A stretch of DNA of 64,000 nt from Colocasia esculenta. Taxonomy: Eukaryota > Streptophyta > Magnoliopsida > Alismatales > Araceae. The position numbers and the translations under genes were made by a program. Where the stretch lies: assembly GCA_014218235.1 (NCBI GenBank), contig CM024758.1, positions 74,348,206-74,412,205 of the forward strand, in the 5' to 3' direction. Below are positions 19,216 to 30,471 of the stretch, in pieces (position 1 is the stretch's first letter; every line of letters starts with the position of its first letter). Under the pieces are notes generated by a model, which was not told where the DNA came from, searched no databases, and saw only the letters and a program-made list of their open reading frames with translations.

Positions 19216-22113
19216 TGTAACACTCCGGAAATTTGCAATTTAAAATTTCAGAAATATAGAGGGATAAATTAAATAAACGTATTGGAGACTTCCATACCAT
19301 GTGTTAATGACCTATTAATAATTTGGGCCAATAGAGCATATTTGGCCCAAGGAGATGAATAAACTAGGATAGGAAATTGCTCAGAAATTCGTGTATGTAA
19401 TTATGCAGTAATTAGTGAGGGTAATTTAGGGTTAAATTATGGAGGAGTAGTCATGAAAGGTAAGCCAAAACCGAACTCAATCCCAAATTGGTGGTTTCCT
19501 AAACCTTGGCTACCTCTTTTGGGTAAGGGAATCCCAGATTTTCTGGAAACTAGGAAACAGAGCTCGTAGCCCCTTTCCTAGTATCATTAGGACTCTTAAC
19601 AACATCCTAAAACTATAAGAACTCGTCCCTAAACTCTTGGGGAAGGTTTAACAACGAGTTGGAGTCGTTTAGAGGCAGGTAAGAACTTCTGAGGAGCAGG
19701 AAAAAGGCTGGGAATCCGGAGCTTCATCCCTTGCATCCTCTATTGCGTCCAGAACATCAACGGGTTTTAGATCTTCGTAAAGGTAGGTGTTCTCGGGCCA
19801 AGATTAAAGAAAACCAATGCCAACAAGTAGTTCTTTGAGTCTAGGATCATTTGCACTTGATTTGCCCAATTTTCATGGAGTATTCATTGTGTATTGGTGA
19901 TTTTCCCGAGGTCTTGCACAGTTAGGGCTTTTTTCGTTCGTCATATTGTGCACACGATTCAAGACCAAATTTGACTAAACTTTATTCATGAAAGTTTTTT
20001 TATTGAAGTCACGATCCTCTTGTTGGACGTTTTGTCCAAGGTTTTTCGTTAGAGAGTTAGGATCTTGATAAGAGAGTCTCTGTTGATACTGTGATTTCGG
20101 GTTTCACATGATTTTTGTTCTTCACATGTTTTCTCGGGATTTGATACCGAATTGATCAAACCCTCAACATCAAAATTCTTCTACTAGTTGTCTTCTTCAT
20201 CTTTCATGTTGAATGTTTTATCCAAATTTCAATCCTAGAGAGTTATAAGAGTTTGAAGTGAATCGCTGCATGGCATGTGTTTTCGGGTTTCACATGACTC
20301 ATAAGTTTTGTTCTGGAAGGACTCTAGTGTCGACACTACTGACTAGTGTCGACACACTGTCCCAAGGCAGACCAGAGAGTGTTCTCGGAAGCCCTCTAGT
20401 GTCGACACTACCTCAACTAGTGTCGACACCCTGTCCCAAACAACCCAGAGAGTGTTCTGGGAAGCCATCTAGTGTCGACACTACCTGTCTCTAGTGTCGA
20501 CACACTGTCCCAGTTTTTCCTAAAAGTTCTGGGAAAGCTATCTAGTGTCGACACTACCTCAACTAGTGTCGACACACTGTCCCATGTTTTCCAGAAGGTC
20601 TTCAGGAACCTGTCTCTAGTGTCGACACCACCTGATCTATTGTCGACACTACTTGACCAGTTTTGCATGATTTTGTCTTGTGTTTAGAGCATGGTGTCGA
20701 CACCACTTGATCTAGTGTCGACACTACCCTTACAAGATTTTTTGTATATTTTAGGTCTAATCATCTCATGATGTCTACAAGCATGTACATGATGTTATAT
20801 AGTATGCATGGACCTAAAATAAATCAAACCATTGAAGGAAATGGTAATGATACGATATGATTCTAAGGTGTAATTTCGATTGTTCTTATGATCATTGGAT
20901 TATCTTGTGATCTTGCTTATTGTCAATTGATAGGATAAAAATATGATATGAATGTGGGGATGAATACATGATAGTATGGACTTGTTAGTGGTGTTAATGT
21001 TTGATTTGCATATGAGTTTCATGGTTACATGTTTTCCGGTGATCAATTGATTATTTTCATATGCATACATGTTAGGAAAGTACATGTTCTACATATGATC
21101 TGTCTTTAGAAACACCCTCATGTCAAGACATTAATGAATTATGAAATATAAGATACGTCGTTATCCTGCCTTGTTCTTTTGAGATGTTTGTCATTCCTTG
21201 ACTCTATGAATGATCATGTTCTTTTTACTGTGAGCTTGATCATTGAACTCTGTGGCCATAATATGATTATGTTTGTTCGGCACAACGTGGGACTCTGGTC
21301 CAAAACTTGATACAATGCCTGTGCAATAGGGCCCTGTCCGGTCCTGGGGAGGAGCGCCCCCCGTACTTGTTAACCGAGGGAGTATGGACTCTTGGTACTT
21401 GGCATAGCACACCTGACATGCAAGATTGTGAAAATGTGCATCCTGTTTGACTTGATAAGTTTGACTTGACATGATATGATACGTTTGTCCTTGTGAACAC
21501 ATGAACTCTGCTTGAATATGGCCAATCTCTTCTGACATGATTCTATTCTTGAAATATTTGTCCATTGTATATGGAACTCGACAATTGATCTGATATGATA
21601 TCCGTTCTACTATGCTATTCAACTTGTTAGAAAAGCATGCATTGTCAGCATCTTCATAAGCATATCTGCCTATATAAAATGTTAATCATGTATACTAGTG
21701 CCTGCACGTGATTGAGATATAAATCCTACTGAGCTAGTTCGCTCACCCCTATCATCCTGCCCTTTTTCAGGAAGTGATGAAGAACCAGGAGTCAGATGGG
21801 ACTGGGCAAGAGTGACAAGCACCCGTCCTAGAAATAGATGATAGTTTAAAAATAGAAACTTGAGTAGTCTATGTAATAGTGAAACTTTTCTGGAAGTTTT
21901 TATTAAAATGATGACCCTTTGTTAATTCTTTTTATGTGAGGTTGTATCTAGTTGAATGAAATGAATTAAAGTATACTTTTGGTGACCATATTATAGTCTT
22001 GAATGTGTTGTTATATTCGATTGTGACTCTGCACTATTCAACTGTGATACGCCGGTTTGTATCGTTCACATCCCCCGGTATTTATTCCGCTGCTAAATAT
22101 TCGGGGCGTGACA
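19216..22113 (+). repeat. 5' LTR of Tekay element
   Basis: Starts TGTAACACTCCGGAAATTT and ends CCGCTGCTAAATATTCGGGGCGTGACA. A likely TATA box (TATAAG) is at 19614-19619. A phased palindrome array lies 700-1100 bp further on (20326-20725). A GGGCCCTGTCCGG block lies near 21328. Confidence 0.93.
20326..20725 (+). repeat. Phased GTGTCGACAC palindrome array (Tekay 5' LTR)
   Basis: Twelve sites form six pairs, with centres near 20331.5/20350.5, 20403.5/20424.5, 20476.5/20498.5, 20549.5/20570.5, 20623.5/20644.5 and 20698.5/20719.5. Intrapair distances are 19, 21, 22, 21, 21 and 21 bp; pair period is 72, 73, 73, 74 and 75 bp. The first site is a 14-bp palindrome, TAGTGTCGACACTA. Spacers between pairs share CTGTCCCA at the left and TTCTGGGAA-like text at the right, but diverge much more than the palindromes. 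Confidence 0.92.
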
Positions 22114-22115
22114 GT

Positions 22116-22127
22116 TGGTATCAGAGC
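22116..22127 (+). other. Primer-binding site of Tekay element
   Basis: TGGTATCAGAGC, two bases after the LTR, is the initiator tRNA-Met type and perfect. Confidence 0.92.
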
Positions 22128-22252
22128 CTGAACTTTAGGGTCCAAGGGATTAGGAATATGGAATGAAACTAGATTACACGAGTCAAACCTGTCGTACCTA
22201 ATGTGAGCTTGGGTAGAGCCATGGGAATAAAAGTCACATGTGATATATTTAG

Positions 22253-22930
22253 ATGACTAACTCGCATTATTATCTTGAAGGTGATTATTACCCAATGGCC
22301 GCAGAATATGCCCAGGCTAGGGACATGCAACGAACCATACAGAACTTGACTCAGGCTATCTTACAAGCCACCCAGGGTGGAGGTAATCGCGGAGCCGGTG
22401 AGCTCCACCGGAATTTTCGGAACATGGATCCGCCTAGGTTTGAAGGGAGTACTAACCCAGATGTTGCTGAACACTGGGTAAAGAGATTGAAAGGATATTC
22501 AGGGTTAGCAATGCACAGACAAGAACAAGGTACTCCTGGCGACTTTCCAGTTGGAAAAGGATGCCAGGGCATGGTGGGAGTCGGTAGAAGCAACCTTAAA
22601 TGGACAACAACTAACATGGGCACAGTTCATTGAGCGTTTCAACGCCAAGTACTTTTCTGAGAGGGTCCAAGAATGGAAAGCAGCTGAATTTGCGGCTTTG
22701 AAGCAGAGAGGACTCAATGTGGCTGATAATGAGGCCCAATTCTCTCGGCTGTCCCGATACGCTGTCCACCTGATAGGGACAGAAAGGATGAAGGCGAAAC
22801 GCTTTCTGAATGGCTTGAGGCCCCAGTTCATCACCCAACTGGCGCCATGGACATTCAAACTTATGCTGAAATGGTTAAGAAGGATCAACTATTGGAAGAT
22901 GCCATGGAGACTGCTGAAAGGATAATGAAA
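22253..22930 (+). pseudogene. Tekay gag, disrupted
   Basis: The start ATG at 22253 gives MTNSHYYLEGDYYPMAAEYA, then the Gag core DPPRFEGSTNPDVAEHW (residues about 60-76). A frameshift near 22500 moves the rest to the frame of 22551-22925, which carries the retrotransposon-gag signature DARAWWESVEA...FIERFNAKYF...FLNGLRPQ. A second shift after about 22850 precedes the knuckle region. Gag would form the cytoplasmic virus-like particle. One to two single-base indels are all that separate these segments, so assembly error is possible. Confidence 0.85.
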
Positions 22931-22981
22931 AATCCGTGAAACGAGAACAAGTGTCTTCTGCTGGGAGGTATCAGCCGACTA

Positions 22982-23200
22982 TTGGGAAGAAAAGGCCAGT
23001 GGCGGGGTAATGAACCAGCGGATAAAAAGCCGAAGGAGTTAGGTAAGCAAGTAATGGTGGCAACGGGAGAAAGGTGTAAACATTGTGACAGAGCTGGTCA
23101 TCGGACTGAAGAATGCTGGAGAGCACACGGGAGATGCCTACGCTGTGGGAGTCGTGACCATAGGATCTCGGACTGCCCAATGTTGAAAGAACAAGCCCCT
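22982..23200 (+). pseudogene. Tekay nucleocapsid, two zinc knuckles
   Basis: A basic segment is followed by two complete C-X2-C-X4-H-X4-C knuckles, CKHCDRAGHRTEEC and CLRCGSRDHRISDC (23075 to about 23177). They bind genomic RNA in related elements. The segment is in a different frame from the Gag core before it. Confidence 0.85.
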
Positions 23201-23289
23201 CATGACAAACGTCAAAATGGACGAAGAGGCAAGGCCGACTGCAAGCTGTCCAGGAACCAGAAACTACTGAAGGAGGAGGTATCGTGGAA

Positions 23290-23620
23290 GGTACACTTAC
23301 TATTCTTTCCCGACCTGCTTATGTTCTCTTTGATACGAGAGCTACGCACTCCTCATTTCTCAAACATTTGTTGATACCCTACCTGTGAAAACCGTCCATG
23401 AAATCCGGAATAGTTGTGTCACCCCGATTGTCCCGGTACCAATCTTACAAACCTTATACCATCCAGTGAGGTGTTCATTGAAACCCAAAACCTATTAGCA
23501 AATTTAATATGTATGGACATGGCGGGGTATGATGTGATACTGGGAGCAGACTGGATGTCTGAACAAGGGCTACTATAAATTGCAGGAGAAGTCGGGTAAC
23601 TTTTAGCCAGTACCCAAAGT
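23290..23620 (+). pseudogene. Tekay protease, active site lost
   Basis: YVLFDTRATHSSFLK (about 23320-23364) aligns with the gypsy protease motif LFDSGATHSF. The catalytic Asp (23332-23334) remains, but Ser-Gly is replaced by Thr-Arg, so the essential DSG turn is gone. Downstream text near 23510-23560 still shows the MAGYDVILGADWM-type signature across frames. Confidence 0.75.
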
Positions 23621-23759
23621 TAGTGTTCACAGGGTATAGAAACCGCAGGAGATTGTCACTTATCTCTGCACTGCAAGCCAAAAGGATGATGAGGAAAGGT
23701 TGTATGGCTTTCTTGCTGCTGTAGTCAATGCAAAGAGGAAGTCAAAGTAGAGGACATCC

Positions 23760-24560
23760 ATGTCATCAGCGAATACGCTGATGTTTTCCCCGAAGACTTG
23801 CCAGGATTCCTCCGGAGCGAGAGGTCGATTTTACCATCGAATTGGTCCCTGGTGCAGCACCGGTATCTAGGGCACCATATAGAATGTCCCCCACAGAACT
23901 GAAAGAATTAAAAGAGCAATTGATGGACTGTTAGAGAAGGGTTTCATACGACCAAGCACATCGCCATGGGGTGCACCTGTCCTCTTCGTCAAGAAGAAAG
24001 ATGGGTCGATGAGGCTATGCATAGATTACAGACAACTGAATCAGTTAACATCAAGAACAAATATCCTCTGCCGAGATTGATGAGTTGTTTGATCAATTAT
24101 CTGGAGCTAGATATTCTCTAAAATAGATCTCCGATCCGATTATCATCAATTGAGGATCAAGGGAGAAGACATTCACAAGACTACCTTCCGAAGCAGGTAT
24201 GGGCATTATGAATTTATTGTTATGCCTTTTGGACTAACAAATGACCCTGCAGTTTTCATGCAGCTGATGAATAGCATTTATCGCCCATATCTTGATAAGT
24301 TTGTGGTGGTATTCATCGATGACATACTGATCTATTCCAAGACAAAGGAAGAGCATGAGGAGCATTTGAGGATTTCATTGCGGATTTTGAGGGAGAACAA
24401 ACTATATGCCAAGTTAAGTAATTGTGAATTCTGGCTTGAGGAGGTATCCTTTCTCGGGCATGTGGTGACCAAAGATGGTATCGCTGTTGATCCATCAAAG
24501 GTTGAGGCTGTGTTGAAATGGGAAAGACCGACAAGCGTCACGGAATCAGGAGTTTTCTGG
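23760..24560 (+). pseudogene. Tekay reverse transcriptase, partly open
   Basis: The N-terminal RT blocks (LPRLMSCL, LRIKGEDIHKTTFR, YGHYEFIVMPFGLTN) are spread over frames up to 24150. From 24150 to 24566 the frame is open and includes VVVFIDDILIYS, with the two catalytic Asp at 24318-24323, and FLGHVVTKDGIAVDPSK. The polymerase copies element RNA into DNA in the particle. Three or more small indels between 23800 and 24150 break the full protein. Confidence 0.88.
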
Positions 24561-25130
24561 GATTAGATGGGTATTACCGAAGGTTTATAAAGGATTTCTC
24601 AAAGATTGCAGTGCCATTAACCAAGCTGACCCGGAAGGAAAATCCGTTTGTGTGGACTGATGATTGCGAGGGAAGTTTCAACAACTTGAAGAAGTGTCTG
24701 ACTACTGCTCCTGTCCTCGCCTTACCCACTGAAGAGGGAGGATTTGAAATTTATTCAGATGCTTCGTACTGGACTGGGATGTGTCTTAATGCAACAAGGG
24801 AAGGTAATAGCTTATGCTTCCAGACAGTTGAAGATCCACGAAGTGAACTACCCGGTTCATGACCTGGAGTTAGCCGCCGTAGTATTCGCCTTGAAGATCT
24901 GGAGGCATTATATCTATGGTGAGCAATTTAAGGTCTTTTCTGACCACAAGAGTTTGAAATATTTGTTCTCACAGAAAGAGCTGAACATGAGACAAAGAAG
25001 GTGGTTAGAGTACCTTAAGGACTTTGACTTTTCCATCCAATATCACCCTGGGAAAGCCAATGTAGTGGCAGACGCTCTAAGTAGACAACCAGGAACTGTG
25101 CTAGCTAGTATGATGCTGGGCGAATGGAAG
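24561..25130 (+). pseudogene. Tekay RNase H
   Basis: RSFLGLDGYYRRFIKDFS links RT to RNase H. IYSDAS gives the first catalytic Asp, and after a frameshift near 24780 the text GCVLMQQGKVIAYASRQLK, ELAAVVFALKIWRHY and DHKSLKYLF follow. The domain ends with NVVADALSRQ (about 25057-25086). One frame change divides an otherwise well-kept domain. Confidence 0.87.
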
Positions 25131-25189
25131 TTACTGGAGAAATTTGCAAGTCTGAATTTAGACATGGAAAAGTAGGAGAGACAAGTAAT

Positions 25190-26435
25190 GATTTCCAATC
25201 TCCAGATACAATCCGGTCTACTGACCGAAATCAAGGAGAAATAGGGAGAAGATCCATTCTTAGTTCAGATCGGGAGAAGCTAGAACAAAGACCCGACTTT
25301 ACTCTATCAGCAGAGGGAAGATTATTATTCAGAGGTAGAACATGTGTCCCTGATCATGAAGAACTCAAGAAGAGGTTACTGAATGAAGCTCACCAGTCCA
25401 ATATACGATTCATCCAGGATCAACAAAGATGTACCAAGATTTAAAAAGGTCGTACTGGTGGCCAAACATGAAGAGGGATGTGGCCGATCATGTGGCATAC
25501 TATTTAACATGCATGAAAGTCAAAGCCGAGCACTTTCGAACAGCTGGTGGACTACTACACTAGAAATCCCAGAGTGGAAGTGGGATAGTATCGGTATGGA
25601 CTTTATCATGGGATTGCCCAAGACTAGAGGTGGTATGGATGCAATTTGGGTAATAGTTGATCGATTGACTAAGTCGGCTCACTTCTTGCCGATCAAGAGT
25701 ACATGGTCAGTGGATGTGTTGGCCGCTCTATATGTTAAGGAAGTAGTTAGACTGCATGGGGTTCCATCTAGCATAATATCAGATCGGGACCCTAGATTTA
25801 CTTCACACTTCTGGAAGGGTTTACAAGCAGCAATGGGTACTAAACTAAACTTTAGTACTGCCTTCCATCCTCAGACTGATGGACAAACTGAAAGGACCAA
25901 TCAAATTGTGGAGGATATGCTTCGTGCTTTGGTGCTGGATTTCAAAGGTCGATGGGATGATCAGTTGTACTTGATGGAGTTTGCTTATAACAACAGCTAT
26001 CAGGCTAGTATCAAAATGGCTCCATTTGAAGCCTTATATGGCAGGAGTTGCAGATCACCCCTTTGTTGGGAAGAGGTTGGGGAGAACCAATGGGTTGGAC
26101 CCGACTTGATTGAGGCAACGGTCGGGAAGGTTCAGATTGTCAGGGAACGTATGAAAATAGCACAATCCAGACAGAAGAGTTATGCAGACAAGAGAAGGAG
26201 AGAACTGGAATTTCAGGTTGGCGAACATGTTTTCTTGAAGGTCTCACCTTCAAGGGGAATACAAAGATTTGGGATCAATAGAAAACTAAGTCCCAGATTT
26301 ATAGGGCCATTTGAAATTCTGGAAAGAATTGGTCAGGTGGCGTATAGACTTGCACTACCTCCGCAACTAGCAACCGTGCATAATGTGTTCCCATATCCAT
26401 GCTGCGGAAGTACTTATTCAATGCCGAACATGTAA
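25190..26435 (+). pseudogene. Tekay integrase (core intact, zinc domain damaged)
   Basis: The N-terminal HHCC region (about 25380-25540) is split between frames, and one zinc-binding Cys reads Tyr (YYLTC). The core lies in one long open frame (25383-26435): first Asp in WDSIGMDFIMGLP, second in IISDRDPRFTSHFW, Glu in GQTERTNQIVEDML, so the DDE triad is complete. A GPF module follows (LSPRFIGPFEILERIGQVAYRLALP). The frame closes shortly after HNVF, a few bases before the usual junction with the C-terminal segment. Confidence 0.9.
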
Positions 26436-26671
26436 TTGACCACGAGGATTTGGAGATTCGGAGGACCTGACTTATGAAGAGAAGCCGATCAAACTATTGG
26501 ATCGGAAGATTCAGCACTCAGGAATCGTACCATACCTATGGTGAAGGTTCATGGAGTCGACACGGAGTTACTAATGCTACCTGGGAAACAGAGGAAGAAT
26601 GAAGAAAAACCACCCAACTATTCTCAGGTACGAACTACACCATTATGCGTAAATTTGGGACCAAATTTCTT
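26436..26671 (+). pseudogene. Tekay chromodomain relic
   Basis: Across frames the text shows VIDHEDLEI, LDRKIQHSGI and NATWETEEE, matching the order ...LLDR...V.W...ATWE.EE.M of chromodomains at the end of chromoviral integrases. Such domains are thought to steer insertion to heterochromatin. At least two frame changes and a stop break it. Confidence 0.75.
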
Positions 26672-26684
26672 AAGTGGGGGAGGA
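26672..26684 (+). other. Polypurine tract of Tekay element
   Basis: AAGTGGGGGAGGA directly precedes the 3' LTR. Confidence 0.88.
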
Positions 26685-29579
26685 TGTAACACCCCGAAAT
26701 TTACAATTTAAAATTTCAGAAATAGAGGGATAAATTAATAAACGTATTGGAGACTTACAATACCATGTGTTAATGACCTATTAATAAGTGGGCCAATAGA
26801 GCATATTTGCCCAAGGAGATGAATAAACTAGGACAGGAAATTGCTCAGAAATTCGTGTATGTAATTATGCAGTAATTAGTGAGGGTAATTTAGGGTTAAA
26901 TTATTGAGGAGAAGTCATGAAGGTAAGCCAAAACCGAACTCAATCCCAATTGGTGGTTTCCTAAACCTTGGCTACCTCTTTCGGTAAGGAATCCCAGATT
27001 TTCTGGAAACTAGGAAACAGAGCTCGTAGCCCCTTTCCTAGTATCATTAGGACTCTAACAACATTCTAAAAATATAAGAACTCGTCCCTAACTCTTGGGG
27101 AAGGTTAACAACGAGTTGGAGTCGTTTAAGGCAGGCAAGAACTTCTGAGGAGCAGGAGAAAGGTTGGGAATCCGGAGCTCATCCCCTGCATCCTCTGTTG
27201 CGTCCAGAACATCAACGGGTTTAGATCTTCGTAAAGGTAGGTGTTCTCGGGCCAAGATTAAAGAAAACCAATGCCAACATGTAGTTCTTTGAGTCTAGGA
27301 TCATTTGCACTTGATTTGCCCAATTTTCATGGAGTATTCATTGTGTATTGGTGATTTTCCCGAGGTCTTGCACAGTTAGGGCTTTTCCCGTTCGTCATAT
27401 TGTGCACACGATTCAAGACCAAATTTGACTAAACTTTATTCATGAAAGTTCTTTTACTTGAAGTCACGATCATCTTCTATGTTGGACGCTTTGTCCAAAG
27501 GTTTTTCGTTAGAGAGTTAGGAGCATGATAAGAGAGTCTCTCTTTGATACTGTGATTTCGGGTTTCACTTGATTTTTGTTATTCACATGTTTTCTCGGAA
27601 TTCGAGACCGAATTTGATCAACCCTCAACATCAAAATTCTTCTACTAATTGTCTTCTTCATCTTTATTGTTGAACGTTTTGTCCAAATGTCAATCTTTAG
27701 AGAGTTATAAGAGTTTGAAGTGAATCGCTGCATGGCATGTGTTTTCGGTTTCACATGACTCATAAGTTTTGTTCTGGAAGGACTCTAGTGTCGACACTAC
27801 TTGAACTAGTGTCGACCACTGTCCCAAGGCAGCCCAGAGAGGGTTCTGGGAAGCCCTCTAGTGTCGACACTACCTCACTAGTGTCGACACCCTGTCCCAA
27901 ACAACCCAGAGAGTGTTCTGGGAAAGCCATCTAGTGTCGACCTACCTGTCTCTAGTGTCGACACACTGTCCCCCAGTTTTTCCTGAAAGTTCTGGAAAAG
28001 CTATCTAGTGTCGACACTACCTCAACTAGTGTCGACACACTATCCCATGTTTTCCAGAAGTCTTCTGGAACCTGTCTCTAGTGTCGACACCACCTGATCT
28101 AGTGTTGACACTACTACCTGACCAGTTTTGCATGATTTTGTCTTGTGTTTAGAGCATGGTGTCGACACCACTTGATCTAGTGTCGACACTACCCTTACAA
28201 GATTTTTTGTATATTTTAGGTCTAATCATCTCATGATGTCTACAAGCATGTACATGATGTTATATAGTATGCATGGACCTAAAATAAATCAACCATTGAA
28301 GGAAATGGTAATGATACGAATATGATTCTAAGGTGTAATTTCGATTGTTCTTATGATCATTGGATTATCTTGTGATCTTGCTTATTGTCAATTATAAGAT
28401 AAGAATATGATATGAATGTGGGGATGAATACATGATTAGTATGGACTTGTTAGTGGTGTTAATGTTATGATTTGCATATGAGTTTCATGGTTACATGTTT
28501 TCCGGTGATCAATTGATTATTTGTCATATGCATACATGTTAGGAAAGTACATGTTCTACATATGATCTGTCTTTAGAAACACCCTCATGTCAAGACATTA
28601 ATGAATTATGAAATATAAGATACGTCGTTATCCTACCTTGTTCTTTTGAGCTGTTTGTCATTCCTTGACTCTATGATGATCATGTTCTTTTTACTGTGAG
28701 CTTGTCATTGAAACTCTATGGCCATAATATGATTATGTTGTTCGGCACAACGTGGGACTCCGGTCCAAAACTTGATACAATGCCTGTGCAATAGGGCCCT
28801 GTCCGGCCCTGGGGAGGAGCGCCACCACGTACTTGTTAACCGAGGGAGTATGGACTCTTGGTGCTTGGCATAGCACACCTGACATGCAAGATTGTGAAAA
28901 TGTGCCTCATGTTTGACTTGATAAGTTTGACTTGACATGATATGATACGTTTGTTCTTGTGAACACATGAACTCTGCTTGAATATGACCATCTCTTCTGA
29001 CATGATTCTATTCTTGAATATCTGTCCATTGTATATGGAACTCGACAATTGATCTGATATGATATCCGTTCTACTATGCTATTCAACTTGTTAGAAAAGC
29101 ATGCATTGTCAACATATTCATAAGCATATCTGCCTATATAAAATGTTAATCATGTATACTAGTGCCCGCACGTGATTGAGATATAAATCCTACTGAGCTA
29201 GTTCGCTCACCCCTATCATCCTGCCTTTTTCATGAAGTGATGAAGAACCAGTGGAGTCAGATGGGACTGGGCAAGAGTGACGAGCACCCGTCCTAGAAAT
29301 AGATGAAGTTTAGAAATAGAAACATGAGTAGTCTATGTAATAGTAAAACTTTTCTGGAAGTTTTTATTTAAATGATGGACCCTTTGGTTAATTCTTTTTA
29401 TGTGAGGTTGTATCTAGTTGAATGAAATGAATTAAAGTATACTTTTGGTGACCATATTATAGTCTTGAATGTGTTGTTATATTCGATTGTGACTCTGCAC
29501 TATTCAACTGTGATACGCTGGTTTGTATCGTTCACGTCCCCCGGTATTTATTCCGCTGCTAAATATTCGGTGGGTGACA
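26685..29579 (+). repeat. 3' LTR of Tekay element
   Basis: The 2895-bp copy starts TGTAACACCCCGAAATTT and ends GGTGGGTGACA. TATAAG is at 27073-27078. Most differences from the 5' LTR are single-base losses or gains, many in short runs (for example TTGGGCC against GTGGGCC, or AAAGGTAAGCC against AAGGTAAGCC). Confidence 0.93.
27787..28190 (+). repeat. Phased GTGTCGACAC palindrome array (Tekay 3' LTR)
   Basis: Twelve sites have centres near 27792.5, 27813.5, 27865.5, 27885.5, 27938.5, 27959.5, 28012.5, 28033.5, 28085.5, 28106.5, 28163.5 and 28184.5. The intrapair distance is 20-21 bp and the gap between pairs 52-57 bp. The tenth site reads TGTTGACA and the second and fifth have lost bases in the right arm, yet spacing is kept. 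Confidence 0.9.
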
Positions 29580-29967
29580 GGAGTTCTGCAATGCCCCTCC
29601 TGTGAAGGGAGGCCTTGTGGAAAAGGCAGTCTTTGTACCCCTATTTAGGAAAGACTTGCTTGGGAGCAAGTGGGTTTGTAATTCCTCTCAAGGTGAAGAA
29701 GGCCAATTTGTTGGCAGTTATGAAATCTCAAGTGGTTGACTTGAGGACTGGATGTAGGACTTCCATGTGGGAAGGGCCGAACCAGGATAAAATCCTTATG
29801 CATTTCTTTGTGTGATTGTTTCCGCCTAGTTTACACTTGAATCACACCATCACACTAGTACTAACATATCTATTTAGTGTTGTGTTTTAGAGAAATTTTT
29901 AAAGATAAAAAGTCCTATTCACCCCCCCTCTAGGACTGTTTGTTTGCCATTTCGATCCAACAGAAAA

Positions 29968-30471
29968 ACTTCACTATTGAACAAACAATTCATATTTATT
30001 TGATGAAATTATCCCTTCTATTAAGAGAATTGAGGAAGAAGCAGAAGATATTGTTGAAGACTGTGTAGGAATCTAGAACAAGCCTCTTTAGAAGAAAAAG
30101 TGAAGACAAGGAAGATCTCCAGTAGAAGAACTTCAACAACAGAAGAACCACAAGAAGGACTTCCTAGAGAATTGAGGTATCCAGAGATCATCCAAAGAAT
30201 ATAATAGGTGATCCTCAAGATAGGATAAGAACCAGATGTATGACTATTCCCTATGATTACACTGTATTTGTATCTCCAATTCGAACCAAGACAATCAATG
30301 ATGCACTAACAGAAGAATCTTGAATCCTAGCTATTTAAGAGGAACTTAACTAGTTCCAACCTAACTAGGTCTGGACTCTTGCAACTAGACCTTCTGATTA
30401 TCTAGTTATAGGTATGATTGGGTCATTACTTTATCTCACTGCTAGTAGACCAGATATAATATGTAACGACC
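29968..30471 (+). pseudogene. Copia A pol remnant (integrase-RT linker, deleted RT)
   Basis: After the GAAAA duplication copia A resumes: FTIEQTIHI, then a charged linker, then DRIRTRCM and INDALTEES, the segment that leads into copia reverse transcriptase. Near 30413 the frame jumps to GMIGSLLYLTASRPDI, a motif normally found several hundred codons later, near the end of RT. The RT core is thus deleted. Stops are frequent. The sequence ends at 30471 where the minus-strand Tekay LTR begins. Confidence 0.82.

Larger units (their letters stand above)
19216..29579 (+). mobile_element. Tekay/Del-type Ty3-gypsy chromovirus, complete structure
   Basis: A 10.4-kb element with LTRs of 2898 bp (19216-22113) and 2895 bp (26685-29579), a PBS (22116-22127) and a polypurine tract (26672-26684). 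The interior runs gag, two zinc knuckles, protease, RT, RNase H, integrase and chromodomain, the Tekay order. Flanking bases GTAGA and GGAGT agree at only 3 of 5 places, so the target duplication has decayed or been misread. The LTRs are close to identical apart from many 1-base indels. Pol is spread over several frames by small indels; only the integrase core is open for 350 codons. Insertion is recent relative to its host LTR. Confidence 0.93.
17501..29962 (+). mobile_element. Copia solo LTR, split by a Tekay element
   Basis: The left part (17501-19215) starts TGTTGAGC; the right part (29580-29962) ends CGATCCAACA. The 5-bp duplication GAAAA flanks the whole (17496-17500, 29963-29967), and copia A's reading frame continues on the far side. 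Without the nested gypsy the LTR is about 2.1 kb. Its end is related to copia A's own LTR (1-1072), so a sister family jumped into copia A and recombined to a solo LTR. A TATA box is at 18871-18878 and a motif array is at 17774-18095. Confidence 0.88.

Noticed and set aside
20326..20725. Regularly spaced repeats resembling a CRISPR array
   Set aside because: The sites are 10-14 bp palindromes with alternating 21/53 spacing and related spacers, inside a plant LTR. CRISPR repeats are longer, evenly spaced and have unrelated spacers.
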